A stretch of DNA of 64,000 bases, taken from NCBI RefSeq assembly GCF_003610995.1, contig NZ_CP032543.1, positions 6,014,001-6,078,000 on the forward strand. Reading direction: 5' to 3'. Shown in pieces: positions 36,063 to 45,266 of the stretch. The notes beneath the pieces were generated by a model that saw nothing but the letters and a program-made list of their open reading frames with translations, did not search any database and was not told the DNA's origin. Source of the DNA: Streptomyces griseus subsp. griseus (GTDB lineage: Bacteria; Actinomycetota; Actinomycetes; Streptomycetales; Streptomycetaceae). The position numbers and the translations under genes are program-made. Every line of letters begins with the position of its first letter. Position 1 is the stretch's first letter.

Positions 36063-37565
36063 GTGAGCGCGCAGGTCACACCACCCCGCGGAAACGGCAT
36101 GTTCCGCACCAAGACCGTCGAAGAGTCGATCCGTGACACCGAGGAGCCGGAGCACGCGCTCAAGAAGTCCCTCTCCGCCCTGGACCTCACGGTCTTCGGC
36201 GTGGGCGTCATCATCGGTACCGGTATCTTCGTCCTCACCGGCAAGGTCGCGAAGGAGACGGCCGGCCCGGCGACCGCCCTCGCCTTCGTGGTCGCGGGCG
36301 TCGTCTGCGCCCTGGCCGCGCTCTGCTATGCCGAATTCGCCTCCACCGTCCCGGTGGCCGGCTCCGCGTACACGTTCTCCTACGCCTCGCTCGGCGAGCT
36401 GGTGGCCTGGATCATCGGCTGGGACCTGGTGCTGGAGTTCGCGCTGGGCACGGCGGTGGTCGCGGTCGGCTGGTCCGGCTACGTCCGCTCGCTGATGGAC
36501 AACGTCAACTGGACGATGCCCGAAGTCCTCTCGGGAACGGACGTGGCGGAGGGGTTCGGCTTCGACATCCTCGCCTTCGCCCTCGTGCTGATCCTGACCG
36601 TCATCCTGGTCATCGGCATGAAGCTCTCGGCCCGGGTCACCTCGGTCGTGGTGGCGGTCAAGGTCGGCGTGGTCCTCATGGTGATCATCGCCGGACTGTT
36701 CTTCATCAAGGCCGAGAACTACAAGCCCTTCATCCCCCCGTCCGAGAAGCAGTCCGCCGGCTCCGGCTGGGACGCCCCGCTGGTCCAGCTGATCTTCGGC
36801 TACGAGCCCACCAACTTCGGCGTCATGGGCATCTTCACCGCCTCCTCCATCGTCTTCTTCGCCTTCATCGGCTTCGACGTGGTGGCCACCGCCGCCGAGG
36901 AGACCAAGCTGCCCCAGCGCGACATGCCGCGCGGCATCCTCGGCTCGCTCGTCATCTGCACGGTGCTCTACGTGGCGGTCTCGATCGTCGTCACCGGCAT
37001 GCAGCACTACAGCGAACTCTCCGTCAGCGCCCCGCTCGCCGACGCCTTCAAGGCCACCGGGCACCCGTTCTACGCCGGGCTGATCAGCTTCGGCGCGGCG
37101 GTCGGCCTCACCACGGTCTGCATGATCCTGCTGCTCGGCCAGACCCGTGTCTTCTTCGCGATGAGCCGGGACGGACTGCTGCCGCGCTTCTTCTCCAAGA
37201 CGCACCCGCGCTTCCGCACCCCGTACCGCCCGACGATCCTGCTCGGTGTGCTGATCGCGATCATCGCCGGGTTCACGAGCATCGACGAGCTGGCCACGCT
37301 GGTGAACATCGGCACGCTCTTCGCGTTCGTCGTCGTCGCGCTCGGCGTGCTGGTCCTGCGCCGCACCCGCCCGGACCTGCCCCGCGCCTTCCGCACCCCG
37401 TGGGTGCCGGTACTGCCGATCGTCTCGGTCGCCGCCTCGGTCTGGCTGATGCTCAACCTGCCGGTGGAGACCTGGGTCCGGTTCGGTGCCTGGATGGTGC
37501 TCGGCGTGATCATCTACTTCGTGTACGGCCGTCGCCACAGCCTGCTCGGCAAGAAGGCCGGCTAG
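36063..37565 (+). CDS. APC-family amino acid permease (cationic amino acid transporter type)
   Basis: 500 residues with about twelve to fourteen transmembrane helices. The first helix shows the APC motif VFGVGVIIGTGIFVLTG (unwound helix 1, substrate-binding backbone). Later features are FFAFIGFDVVATAAEETKLPQRDMPRGI and a C-terminal YGRRHS tail. Closest in pattern to YfnA/CAT-type proton-coupled amino acid importers. The GTG at 36063 lies about eight bases behind GGAGG; an upstream in-frame extension to 35961 has no family similarity. Monocistronic; its stop overlaps the convergent NYN gene by four bases. Confidence 0.9.
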   Translation: MSAQVTPPRGNGMFRTKTVEESIRDTEEPEHALKKSLSALDLTVFGVGVIIGTGIFVLTGKVAKETAGPATALAFVVAGVVCALAALCYAEFASTVPVAGSAYTFSYASLGELVAWIIGWDLVLEFALGTAVVAVGWSGYVRSLMDNVNWTMPEVLSGTDVAEGFGFDILAFALVLILTVILVIGMKLSARVTSVVVAVKVGVVLMVIIAGLFFIKAENYKPFIPPSEKQSAGSGWDAPLVQLIFGYEPTNFGVMGIFTASSIVFFAFIGFDVVATAAEETKLPQRDMPRGILGSLVICTVLYVAVSIVVTGMQHYSELSVSAPLADAFKATGHPFYAGLISFGAAVGLTTVCMILLLGQTRVFFAMSRDGLLPRFFSKTHPRFRTPYRPTILLGVLIAIIAGFTSIDELATLVNIGTLFAFVVVALGVLVLRRTRPDLPRAFRTPWVPVLPIVSVAASVWLMLNLPVETWVRFGAWMVLGVIIYFVYGRRHSLLGKKAG

Positions 37566-37963
37566 GGCTGTCCTTCCGGACCGGGCCGTACGGTACGGGG
37601 CCCGACGCACCGGGCCCCGTGCGCCTCGACGCGCTGCCTCAGCCCCCGGTCGGCGGTGACGACGACGCAGCCGCGCTCCGGGGCGGCGGCCGCCGCCAGT
37701 CCGGCGATCAGATCGTCACCGCTGCCGGGGGCCGAGGCGACCTCGACGCCCGGCACGGACGCGACACCCCGGGCGGCCCCTTCCACGACGAGCAGGATCT
37801 CGACGGGGCCGGGCGCCCCCGGCACCCCGTGCGCGGCGTACGGGACCAGCGCGTCCCGCAGCCGCTCGGCCGCCCCGCGCCGGTCCCGCCACCACCCGTC
37901 GGGCACGGACCCGACCACATTGGCCCCGTCCACGATCACCAGTACCACCGCGCCGTCATCCAT
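37562..37963 (-). CDS. NYN/PIN-like domain protein, probable RNase
   Basis: 133 residues with a Rossmann-like NYN fold: VIVDGANVVGS near residues 10-19 (first metal-binding Asp, D12), GSGDDLIAGLAAA near 80-92 with the acidic pair, and VVTADRGLRQRVEAHGA near 100-115 with the last acidic position. The quartet of acidic residues is intact, so metal-dependent RNA cleavage is plausible. Proteins of this kind act in RNA decay, as toxins or as tRNA/rRNA processing enzymes; no antitoxin-like partner is adjacent. Confidence 0.8.
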   Translation of the reverse strand: MDDGAVVLVIVDGANVVGSVPDGWWRDRRGAAERLRDALVPYAAHGVPGAPGPVEILLVVEGAARGVASVPGVEVASAPGSGDDLIAGLAAAAAPERGCVVVTADRGLRQRVEAHGARCVGPRTVRPGPEGQP

Positions 37964-38002
37964 CCCGGCAGGGTGTCACGGGGCGCGCGGCCCGGCGTAC
38001 CG

Positions 38003-39082
38003 TCAGCCGCCGGTGGCGGGTGACTTCTTCGCTTCCTCGGGGATCGCGGTGCCCTCGCGGAGCGCCTTCCACAGCTGACCGGCCTGCGGCTCGGCGGCGA
38101 CCACCCGGTTCGGGTCGACCTTGTCGTACGCCACCGGGAGCATGATCGTCTCCATCGTGGCCGGGTCGAGACCGTTCACGGAACGGCCGAACTCCGCCAG
38201 CGAGGTGAGCGAGGCGAGCCCCGAGTCGGTGGTGAGCGACTTGGTGGCCGAGTCGGCGATCCTGTACGAACTGGCCGGACTGCCCAGCAGGTCCTGCGAC
38301 TTGACCTCGCTCAGCAGGGCGATCAGGAACTGCTGCTGGAGCCCGATACGACCGAGGTCGCTGCCGTCACCGATGCCGTGCCGGGTCCGTACGTACGCGA
38401 GGGACTCGGTCCCGTCCAGCTTCTGCGGACCCGCGGTGAGGTTGAGCCCCGACGCCTTGTCGTCGATGTCCTGCGGTACGTCCACGGTGACGCCGCCGAT
38501 GGCGTCGACCAGGTCCTTGAACCCGGCGAAGTTGATCTCCAGGTAGTGGTCGATGCGGACGCCGGACATCTTCTCCACCGTCTTCACCACACAGGCCGGA
38601 CCGACCTGCGCGTAGACGGAGTTGAACATCACACGCTCCTTGGAGGGCACGGTCGCCCCGCCGTCCTTGGCGCACTCGGGCCGGGTCACCAGGGTGTCGC
38701 GCGGTATGGAGACGGCGACGGCCTTGGAACGGCCCTCGGCTATGTGGACCACCAGCGCGGTGTCGGAGCGGGCCCCACCGACACTCCCGCCCCCGCCCAG
38801 CGCCTTGTTCTCCGCCCCGGCCCGCGAGTCCGACCCCAGGACCAGCAGGTTCTGGCCGCTGGTGGGCAGCTTCTCCGGGCGGTCCTCACCGAGCGCCTTG
38901 TCGATGTCGACGCCCTTGATGTTCCCGTCGAGCCGGCTGTAGAGCCAGTAGACGGTGCCACCGCCCGCGAGCAGCAGGACGAGGATCACGCCGAGCGTGA
39001 TCTTGAGGCCGCGGCGGCGTTTGCGGGGCTTGGGGGCGCGGCGGGAGGCGCGGGACTCGGATGTCGTCTCGTCGTGGGTCAT
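38003..39082 (-). CDS. LytR-CpsA-Psr (LCP) family cell-wall ligase
   Basis: 359 residues. A basic cytoplasmic N-terminus (about 25 residues, KPRKRRRG) is followed by one transmembrane helix at 27-46, then the extracytoplasmic LCP domain: NLLVLGSDSR at 78-87, SIPRDTLV, and RTRHGIGDGSDLGRIGLQQQFL with the arginines that bind polyprenyl pyrophosphate. LCP enzymes transfer undecaprenyl-linked glycopolymers (teichoic acids, arabinogalactan-type polymers) to peptidoglycan. The ATG at 39082 has GAGGA nine bases upstream. Confidence 0.92.
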   Translation of the reverse strand: MTHDETTSESRASRRAPKPRKRRRGLKITLGVILVLLLAGGGTVYWLYSRLDGNIKGVDIDKALGEDRPEKLPTSGQNLLVLGSDSRAGAENKALGGGGSVGGARSDTALVVHIAEGRSKAVAVSIPRDTLVTRPECAKDGGATVPSKERVMFNSVYAQVGPACVVKTVEKMSGVRIDHYLEINFAGFKDLVDAIGGVTVDVPQDIDDKASGLNLTAGPQKLDGTESLAYVRTRHGIGDGSDLGRIGLQQQFLIALLSEVKSQDLLGSPASSYRIADSATKSLTTDSGLASLTSLAEFGRSVNGLDPATMETIMLPVAYDKVDPNRVVAAEPQAGQLWKALREGTAIPEEAKKSPATGG

Positions 39083-39320
39083 CGTGCTCGAGTCCTCAAA
39101 TCTCTTCGCCCGGCGGACCGGGGGAGTGCGGGGGACTCGGGTGGGGGGTGTGGCCGGTCCGTGAATGTTCGACTGACCGAGCACTATAGAACAGATGGCC
39201 CCTGGGGTGGATGGGCCGAAGCCTGCCCGGACAAGTGCGACCACCCGCCGTTCGACGGACGGTGGTGACCGCCCCCCCTCCGGACTTCCGGGCTCCCCGC
39301 CCCGCGGAACGCGGAACGCA

Positions 39321-39357
39321 GAACGGCCCGGCGCACCGCTCGGTGCGCCGGGCCGTT
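39321..39357 (-). terminator. Terminator of the fadA-fadB operon
   Basis: GAACGGCCCGGCGCACC pairs perfectly with GGTGCGCCGGGCCGTTC around a three-base loop, 14 bp beyond the stop of the 3-hydroxyacyl-CoA dehydrogenase gene. Confidence 0.85.
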
Positions 39358-39370
39358 CCCACATCGGTGG

Positions 39371-41500
39371 TTACGCCGGAACGCTCGCCACACCCCGCGC
39401 CAGGAACGGCTTCCCGTTCACCCGCTGGGAGACGCCCTCGCGGTCCAGGTACGGCGTGATGCCGCCCAGGTGGAAGGGCCAGCCCGCGCCGGTGATCAGG
39501 CACAGGTCGACGTCCTGGGCCTCGGCGACGACGCCCTCGTCCAGCATCAGGCCGATCTCCTGCGCCACCGCGTCCAGGACGCGGTCGCGGACCTGCTCCT
39601 CGGTGAGGACGGTGTCGCCCTGCTTGAGGAGGGCGGCGACCTCGGGGTCGAGGACCGGCGCACCGGAGTCGTAGACGTAGAAGCCGCGCTTGCCGGCCTT
39701 CACGACCGCCGCCAGGTTCTCGGAGACCGTGAAGCGCTCCGGGAAGGCGCGGTTCAGGGTCTCGGAGACGTGCAGGCCGATGGCCGGGCCGACCAGCTCC
39801 AGGAGGACCAGCGGGGACATCGGCAGGCCGAGCGGCTCCACGGCCTTCTCCGCGACCTCGACCGGGGTGCCCTCGTCGATGACGTTCTGGATCTCGCCCA
39901 TGAAGCGGGTGAGGATGCGGTTGACGACGAACGCCGGGGCGTCCTTCACCAGGACCGCGGTCTTCTTCAGCTTGCGGGCCACACCGAACGCGGTCGCCAG
40001 CGAGGCGTCGTCCGTCTGCTCGCCGCGCACGATCTCCAGGAGCGGAAGGATCGCGACCGGGTTGAAGAAGTGGAAGCCGACGACCCGCTCGGGGTTCTTC
40101 AGCTTCGACGCCATCTCGGTCACCGAGAGCGAGGAGGTGTTGGTGGCGAGGATCGCGTGCGCCGGGGCGACCGCCTCGACCTCCGCGAACACCTGCTGCT
40201 TGACGCCGATCTCCTCGAAGACGGCCTCGATGATGAAGTCCGCGTCCGCGAAGCCCTCGGCCTTGTCGAGGACACCGGAGACCAGGCCCTTGAGGCGGTT
40301 GGCCTTGTCCTGGTTGATGCGGCCCTTGCCGAGGAGCTTCTCGATCTCGGCGTGGACGTAGCCCACACCCTTGTCGACGCGCTCCTGGTCGATGTCGGTG
40401 AGGACGACCGGGACCTCCAGGCGGCGCAGGAAGAGCAGCGCCAGCTGGCTGGCCATCAGACCGGCGCCGACGACGCCGACCTTGGTGACCGGGCGGGCCA
40501 GGTTCTTGTCCGGGGCGCCGGCCGGGCGCTTGGCGCGCTTCTGGACCAGGTTGAAGGCGTAGATGCCGCTGCGCAGCTCGCCGCCCATGATCAGGTCCGC
40601 GAGCGCCTGGTCCTCGGCGTCGAAGCCGGCGGACAGGTCGCCGTCCTTGGCCGCCGCGATGATGTCCAGCGCCCGGTACGCGGCCGGGGCCGCGCCGTGC
40701 ACCTTGGAGTCCGCGATGGCCCGGCCGCGGGCGACGGCCGCGTCCCAGCCCTCGCCGCGGTCGATCTCGGGGCGCTCCACGGCCAGTTCGCCCTTGAGGA
40801 CGGCCGCGGTCCAGATCAGCGACTGCTCCAGGAAGTCCGCGCCCTCGAAGATCGCGTCGGCGATCCCGAGCTCGTAGACCTGCACGCCCTTGAGCTGACG
40901 GTTCTGGTTGAGCGAGTTCTCGATGATCACCGAGACCGCGCGGTCCGCGCCGATCAGGTTCGGGAGCAGCGCGCAGCCGCCCCAGCCGGGGACCAGGCCG
41001 AGGAAGACCTCGGGCAGCGAGAACGCCGGGATGGCGGTGGAGACGGTGCGGTAGGCGCAGTGCAGACCGACCTCGACACCGCCGCCCATCGCCGCGCCGT
41101 TGTAGTACGCGAACGTCGGGACCGCGAGGCCGGAGAGGCGGCGGAAGACGTCGTGGCCGCCCTTGCCGATGGCCAGCGCGTCCTCGTGGCGGCCGAGCAG
41201 CTCCACACCCTTGAGGTCGGCGCCGACGGCGAAGATGAACGGTTTGCCGGTGATGCCGACGCCGGTGATGGTGCCGTCGGCGGCCTCCTTCTCGACCTGG
41301 TCGATCGCGGCGTCCAGGTTCGCCAGCGACTGCGGTCCGAAGGTGGTCGGCTTGGTGTGGTCCAGGCCGTTGTCCAGCGTGATGAGCGCGAACCGCCCGG
41401 CGCCGGACGGCAGATCCAGGTGGCGTACGTGCGCCTGCGTGACGACCTCGCCCGGGAACAGCTCGGCCGCGCCCTTCAGAAGCTCAGTGGTGGAGCTCAC
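39371..41500 (-). CDS. Fatty acid oxidation complex alpha subunit (enoyl-CoA hydratase / 3-hydroxyacyl-CoA dehydrogenase)
   Basis: 709 residues, bifunctional. Residues 1 to about 200 form a crotonase domain with the oxyanion segment FAVGADLKGVE and both catalytic Glu residues (E143 in GGGVEVGL, E164 in LPEVFLG). From about 340 follows the NAD-binding 3-hydroxyacyl-CoA dehydrogenase domain (VGVVGAGLMAS), with catalytic His in VGFHFFNPV and a C-terminal helical dimer domain. It carries out the second and third steps of beta-oxidation. The GTG start overlaps the thiolase stop (GTGA), giving an FadA-FadB pair in one operon. Confidence 0.95.
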   Translation of the reverse strand: MSSTTELLKGAAELFPGEVVTQAHVRHLDLPSGAGRFALITLDNGLDHTKPTTFGPQSLANLDAAIDQVEKEAADGTITGVGITGKPFIFAVGADLKGVELLGRHEDALAIGKGGHDVFRRLSGLAVPTFAYYNGAAMGGGVEVGLHCAYRTVSTAIPAFSLPEVFLGLVPGWGGCALLPNLIGADRAVSVIIENSLNQNRQLKGVQVYELGIADAIFEGADFLEQSLIWTAAVLKGELAVERPEIDRGEGWDAAVARGRAIADSKVHGAAPAAYRALDIIAAAKDGDLSAGFDAEDQALADLIMGGELRSGIYAFNLVQKRAKRPAGAPDKNLARPVTKVGVVGAGLMASQLALLFLRRLEVPVVLTDIDQERVDKGVGYVHAEIEKLLGKGRINQDKANRLKGLVSGVLDKAEGFADADFIIEAVFEEIGVKQQVFAEVEAVAPAHAILATNTSSLSVTEMASKLKNPERVVGFHFFNPVAILPLLEIVRGEQTDDASLATAFGVARKLKKTAVLVKDAPAFVVNRILTRFMGEIQNVIDEGTPVEVAEKAVEPLGLPMSPLVLLELVGPAIGLHVSETLNRAFPERFTVSENLAAVVKAGKRGFYVYDSGAPVLDPEVAALLKQGDTVLTEEQVRDRVLDAVAQEIGLMLDEGVVAEAQDVDLCLITGAGWPFHLGGITPYLDREGVSQRVNGKPFLARGVASVPA

Positions 41501-42723
41501 TTGTTGCCTCCGTCAGCGTTGAAGTGCGGGTTCTCCCAGACGACGGTGGCGCCCATGCCGAAGCCGACGCACATCGTCGTCAGGCCGTAGCGGACCTCGG
41601 GCTGCTCCTCGAACTGCCGGGCCAGCTGCGTCATGAGCCGGACACCGGAGGAGGCGAGCGGGTGGCCGTACGCGATGGCGCCGCCGTACTGGTTGACGCG
41701 GGCGTCGTCGTCGGCGATGCCGTAGTGCTCCAGGAAGGCGAGCACCTGCACGGCGAACGCCTCGTTGATCTCGAAGAGACCGATGTCGGAGATCGAGAGG
41801 CCGGCCTGGGCCAGCGCCTTCTCGGTCGCCGGGATCGGGCCGTAGCCCATGACCTCCGGCTCGACGCCCGCGAAGGCGTACGACACGAGGCGCATCTTGA
41901 CCGGGAGGCCCAGCTCGCGGGCGACGTCCTCGGCGGCGAGCAGGGAGGCGGTGGCGCCGTCGTTGAGCCCCGCGGCGTTACCGGCCGTCACGCGGCCGTG
42001 GGCGCGGAAGGGGGTCTTCAGGCCCGCCAGGGACTCCAGCGTGGTGCCCGGACGCATCGGCTCGTCGGCGGTGACCAGACCCCAGCCCGTCTCACCGGCC
42101 TCGGCGTTGGTGCGGCGCACGGAGACCGGTACGAGGTCCTGCTGGATCTTGCCGTTGGCGTACGCCTTGGCGGCCTTCTCCTGCGAACGGACCGCGTACG
42201 CGTCGGCGCGCTGCTTGGTGATCGTGGGGTAGCGGTCGTGCAGGTTCTCCGCGGTCATGCCCATGAAGAGGGCGGACTCGTCGACCAGCTTCTCCGACAC
42301 GAACCGCGGGTTCGGGTCGACGCCCTCGCCCATCGGGTGGCGGCCCATGTGCTCCACGCCACCGGCCACGACGACGTCGTACGCGCCGAAGGCGATGGAA
42401 CCGGCCGTCGAGGTGACGGCGGTCAGGGCGCCCGCGCACATGCGGTCGATCGAGTAGCCGGGGACGGACTGCGGCAGACCGGCCAGGATTCCGGCGGTAC
42501 GGCCGAGGGTCAGGCCCTGGTCGCCGATCTGGGTGGTCGCGGCGATGGCGACCTCGTCGATCTTCTTCGGGTCCAGGTCCGGGTTGCGGCGCAGCAGCTC
42601 CCGGATGGCCTTCACGACGAGATCGTCGGCGCGGGTCTCGTGGTAGATGCCCTTCGGGCCCGCTTTGCCGAACGGGGTGCGGACGCCGTCGACGAAGACG
42701 ACGTCCCGGATGGTACGAGGCAC
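41497..42723 (-). CDS. Acetyl-CoA acyltransferase (thiolase)
   Basis: 408 residues. Nucleophile C96 in DRMCAGALTAV, His354 in GGAIAYGHPLASSG and the general-base C385 in TTMCVGFGMG. It cleaves 3-ketoacyl-CoA in the last beta-oxidation step. Its pairing with the bifunctional FadB-like subunit supports a degradative role. The GTG at 42723 lies eight bases behind GGAGGAG; the longer frame upstream is not supported. First gene of the two-gene operon. Confidence 0.95.
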   Translation of the reverse strand: MPRTIRDVVFVDGVRTPFGKAGPKGIYHETRADDLVVKAIRELLRRNPDLDPKKIDEVAIAATTQIGDQGLTLGRTAGILAGLPQSVPGYSIDRMCAGALTAVTSTAGSIAFGAYDVVVAGGVEHMGRHPMGEGVDPNPRFVSEKLVDESALFMGMTAENLHDRYPTITKQRADAYAVRSQEKAAKAYANGKIQQDLVPVSVRRTNAEAGETGWGLVTADEPMRPGTTLESLAGLKTPFRAHGRVTAGNAAGLNDGATASLLAAEDVARELGLPVKMRLVSYAFAGVEPEVMGYGPIPATEKALAQAGLSISDIGLFEINEAFAVQVLAFLEHYGIADDDARVNQYGGAIAYGHPLASSGVRLMTQLARQFEEQPEVRYGLTTMCVGFGMGATVVWENPHFNADGGNK

Positions 42724-42960
42724 GATGGCTCTCCTCCAGGGTGCGGGATGGCACTGCTGCGGGGCACGCCCGTGGGGCGCACCGCCTGCCTTCATGCTAC
42801 TTGCGGGTAACCAGACTGCCCACCCCTCATGGCCGGAGCGTCGAAGGTCACACCGCCCGGGTACCCGCCCGAGCGCCGGTGAGACGGGGGAGGGGCCGGA
42901 GAACCTGGCGTGATTTCGACCATCGGTTCGGCGCCTGAACAGGGCTCGGACAACGGAGAA

Positions 42961-42981
42961 CCCCCGGCCGGTGACCGGGGG
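42961..42981 (-). terminator. Short hairpin after the RNase D gene
   Basis: CCCCCGG and CCGGGGG arms around seven bases, 20 bp beyond the RNase D stop. Confidence 0.6.
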
Positions 42982-43000
42982 CGGCGTCCGCGCGAGCGGG

Positions 43001-44275
43001 TCAGGCGGTGGCGGCGAGCGCCTGGACCAGGAGCGGGCCGACCTGCTCGATCTGCCAGTGCCGGGCCCCGTACCCGGCGAGCGTGTCCTCCACGGCGCTC
43101 GGCGTCACGACCTTCGGCGGCTCCCAGCAGACCCGGCGCACGGTGTCCGGGGTGATCAGGTTCTCCTGGGGCATGTGGAGCCGCTCGGCCAGCTCGGAGA
43201 CGGCCGTGCGGGCCGCCGAGAGCCGGGCGGCGGCCGCCGGGTCCTTGTCGGCCCAGGAGCGCGGGGGCGGCGGTCCGGCCGGCTGCTGGCCGGGCTGCGG
43301 CAGCTCCGACTCCGGAAGCGCCTTCGCCCGCTCCACGGCCGCCTGCCACTGCTCCAGCTGACGGCGGCCCATGCGGTGGCCGAATCCCGGCAGTGCGGTG
43401 AGCGCCTGGACGTTGGCGGGCAGCGCGAGGGCGGCCTCCACGATCGCGGCGTCGCCGAGCACCTTGCCGGGGGAGATGTCGCGGCGCTGGGCCACCTGGT
43501 CCCGGGCGTTCCACAGCTCGCGCACGACCGCCATCTGACGGCGGCGGCGGACCTTGTGCATGCCCGAGGTGCGGCGCCAGGGGTCCTTGCGGGGCGGGGC
43601 GGGCGGCGCCGAGGCGATGGCGTCGAACTCCTCCCGCGCCCACTCCAGCTTCCCCTGCCGCTCCAGCTCGTCCTCCAGCGCGTCGCGCAGGTCGATCAGG
43701 AGCTCCACGTCCAGCGCGGCGTACCGCAGCCAGGGCTCGGGCAGCGGGCGGGTGGACCAGTCGACGGCGGAGTGGCCCTTCTCCAGGGCGTAACCGAGGA
43801 CGTTCTCCACCATGGCCCCGAGGCCGACGCGCGGGAAGCCCGCCAGCCGGCCGGCCAGCTCGGTGTCGAAGAGCGAGGTGGGAGCCATACCTATGTCCCG
43901 CAGGCAGGGCAGGTCCTGGGTGGCGGCGTGCAGAATCCACTCGGAGCCGGTCAGGGCGGTGGAGAGGCCGGAGAGGTCGGGGCAGCCGACCGGGTCGACC
44001 AGGGCGCTGCCCGCGCCGTCGCGGCGCAGCTGCACCAGGTAGGCGCGCTGGCCGTAGCGGTAGCCGGAGGCGCGCTCGGCGTCGACGGCCACCGGTCCGG
44101 TCCCCGCGGCGAAGGCCGCGACCACCCGGGCGAGGGCGTCGTCGGAGGCCACCACCGGGGGAATGCCCTCGCGCGGTTCGAGCAAGGGGATCGGCGCCGG
44201 GGCGACGTCGTCCGGGGGAGCGCCCCCGGTGGTTCGCAGTGAACTGTCTGCTGCGGTCTCTTGGGCGTCGGTCAC
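43001..44275 (-). CDS. rnd: Ribonuclease D-like 3'-5' exonuclease with HRDC domain
   Basis: 424 residues. The DEDDy exonuclease domain has D65 and E67 (VAVDAERASGYRYGQ), D121 (HAATQDLPCLRD) and the Y185-x3-D189 pair (LRYAALDVELLI). An HRDC domain follows at about 225-310 (VRELWNARDQVAQRRDISPGKVLGD), then a Pro-rich linker and a second helical segment. RNase D trims tRNA and other small RNA 3' ends. The protein is about 50 residues longer than E. coli Rnd. GTG start; monocistronic between hairpins. Confidence 0.92.
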   Translation of the reverse strand: MTDAQETAADSSLRTTGGAPPDDVAPAPIPLLEPREGIPPVVASDDALARVVAAFAAGTGPVAVDAERASGYRYGQRAYLVQLRRDGAGSALVDPVGCPDLSGLSTALTGSEWILHAATQDLPCLRDIGMAPTSLFDTELAGRLAGFPRVGLGAMVENVLGYALEKGHSAVDWSTRPLPEPWLRYAALDVELLIDLRDALEDELERQGKLEWAREEFDAIASAPPAPPRKDPWRRTSGMHKVRRRRQMAVVRELWNARDQVAQRRDISPGKVLGDAAIVEAALALPANVQALTALPGFGHRMGRRQLEQWQAAVERAKALPESELPQPGQQPAGPPPPRSWADKDPAAAARLSAARTAVSELAERLHMPQENLITPDTVRRVCWEPPKVVTPSAVEDTLAGYGARHWQIEQVGPLLVQALAATA

Positions 44276-44300
44276 GCGTCAAGGGTATCTGTGTATACGC

Positions 44301-44336
44301 GCCACCCGTCGACGGAACGTTCCGTCGACGGGTGGC
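44301..44336 (-). terminator. Perfect 36-bp palindrome downstream of whiI
   Basis: An 18-bp arm starting GCCACCCGTCGACGG meets its exact complement with no spacer, so a hairpin needs a minimal loop. It sits 56 bp beyond the whiI stop and 26 bp upstream of the RNase D start, so it can end whiI transcripts before they enter rnd. Confidence 0.75.
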
Positions 44337-44391
44337 CATGCGCGTATTCCAGCCGGAGACGCATCGGTGCACGTCCCGGCGGGGGTGGGGG

Positions 44392-45054
44392 TCAGTGGAT
44401 GATGCCCGTCCGCAGGGCGACGGCGACCATGCCCGCGCGGTCTCCGGTGCCGAGCTTGCGGGCGATGCGGGCGAGGTGGGACTTGACGGTCAGGGCGGAG
44501 AGGCCCATCGAGACGCCGATGGCCTTGTTGGACTGGCCTTCGGCGACCAGGCGGAGCACCTCCACCTCACGGCCGGACAGTTCGCGGTAGCCGCCTGGGT
44601 GGCTCGGGGATCCGGGGGGCCGGCGGTGCATACGGGCGGCATTGGCGCCGATGGGGGCGACGCCGGGGCGGGTGGGGTGGCCGATGTTGGTTCGGGTGCC
44701 GGTGACGACGTAACCCTTCACACCGCCCGCGAGGGCGTTGCGAACGGCGCCGATGTCGTCGGCGGCGGAGAGGGCGAGACCGTTGGGCCAGCCTGCGGCT
44801 CGGGTCTCGGACAGCAGGGTCAGCCCGGAACCGTCGGGCAGGTGGACGTCGGCAATGCAGATGTCGCGCGGGTTGCCGACGCGGGGACGTGCCTCCGCGA
44901 TGGACGACGCCTCGATGACGTCACGTACTCCGAGGGCCCACAGATGGCGGGTGACGGTGGAACGGACGCGGGGGTCGGCCACGACGACCATGGCCGTCGG
45001 CTTGTTCGGGCGGTAGGCGACCAGGCTTGCGGGCTGCTCAAGGAGAACGGACAC
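44392..45054 (-). CDS. whiI: Atypical response regulator WhiI, sporulation septation
   Basis: 220 residues. An N-terminal receiver-like domain (about 20-125) is followed by a LuxR-type helix-turn-helix at about 155-215 (LSGREVEVLRLVAEGQSNKAIG, LTVKSHLARI). The phosphoacceptor Asp69 is kept (IADVHLPDGSG), but one of the acidic-pair positions is Ala26 (VVADPRV) and the conserved Lys is Thr118 (GYVVTGT). This agrees with what is known of WhiI, whose phosphorylation pocket is incomplete. WhiI is required for sporulation septation and chromosome condensation in aerial hyphae. A sigma-WhiG-type promoter lies upstream, and there is no partner kinase gene. Confidence 0.92.
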   Translation of the reverse strand: MSVLLEQPASLVAYRPNKPTAMVVVADPRVRSTVTRHLWALGVRDVIEASSIAEARPRVGNPRDICIADVHLPDGSGLTLLSETRAAGWPNGLALSAADDIGAVRNALAGGVKGYVVTGTRTNIGHPTRPGVAPIGANAARMHRRPPGSPSHPGGYRELSGREVEVLRLVAEGQSNKAIGVSMGLSALTVKSHLARIARKLGTGDRAGMVAVALRTGIIH

Positions 45055-45136
45055 CAGGCCTCCTGGGGGAGTGGCGGGACGGGGGCCGGCTCGGGGGATG
45101 AAGCCGGGGCGAACCGTGCTTGAAGGGTCATTGACC

Positions 45137-45164
45137 TCTTCGGCAGCAGACCCGTCCTCCTTTA
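45137..45164 (-). promoter_or_regulatory. Putative sigma-WhiG promoter of whiI
   Basis: On the minus strand TAAA (45164-45161), a 16-base spacer and GCCGAAGA (45144-45137). The motile-type sigma-WhiG consensus is TAAA-N15/16-GCCGATAA, so the -35 is perfect and the -10 matches six of eight. Its position leaves a leader of about 75 bases before whiI, which is known to be WhiG-dependent in S. coelicolor. Confidence 0.75.
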
Positions 45165-45266
45165 GAGGAAGATCACGATTTGGTGAGTAACAATTCGGGC
45201 AAATAGGACGCGCGATCGATTGTACGAAAAGAGAGTCGGCATGTGTGCGAAATGGGTGACGGGGTG

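Noticed and set aside
33212..36244. Minus-strand open frame of about 1000 codons opposite dxs
   Set aside because: Shadow of dxs and xylH; no domain.
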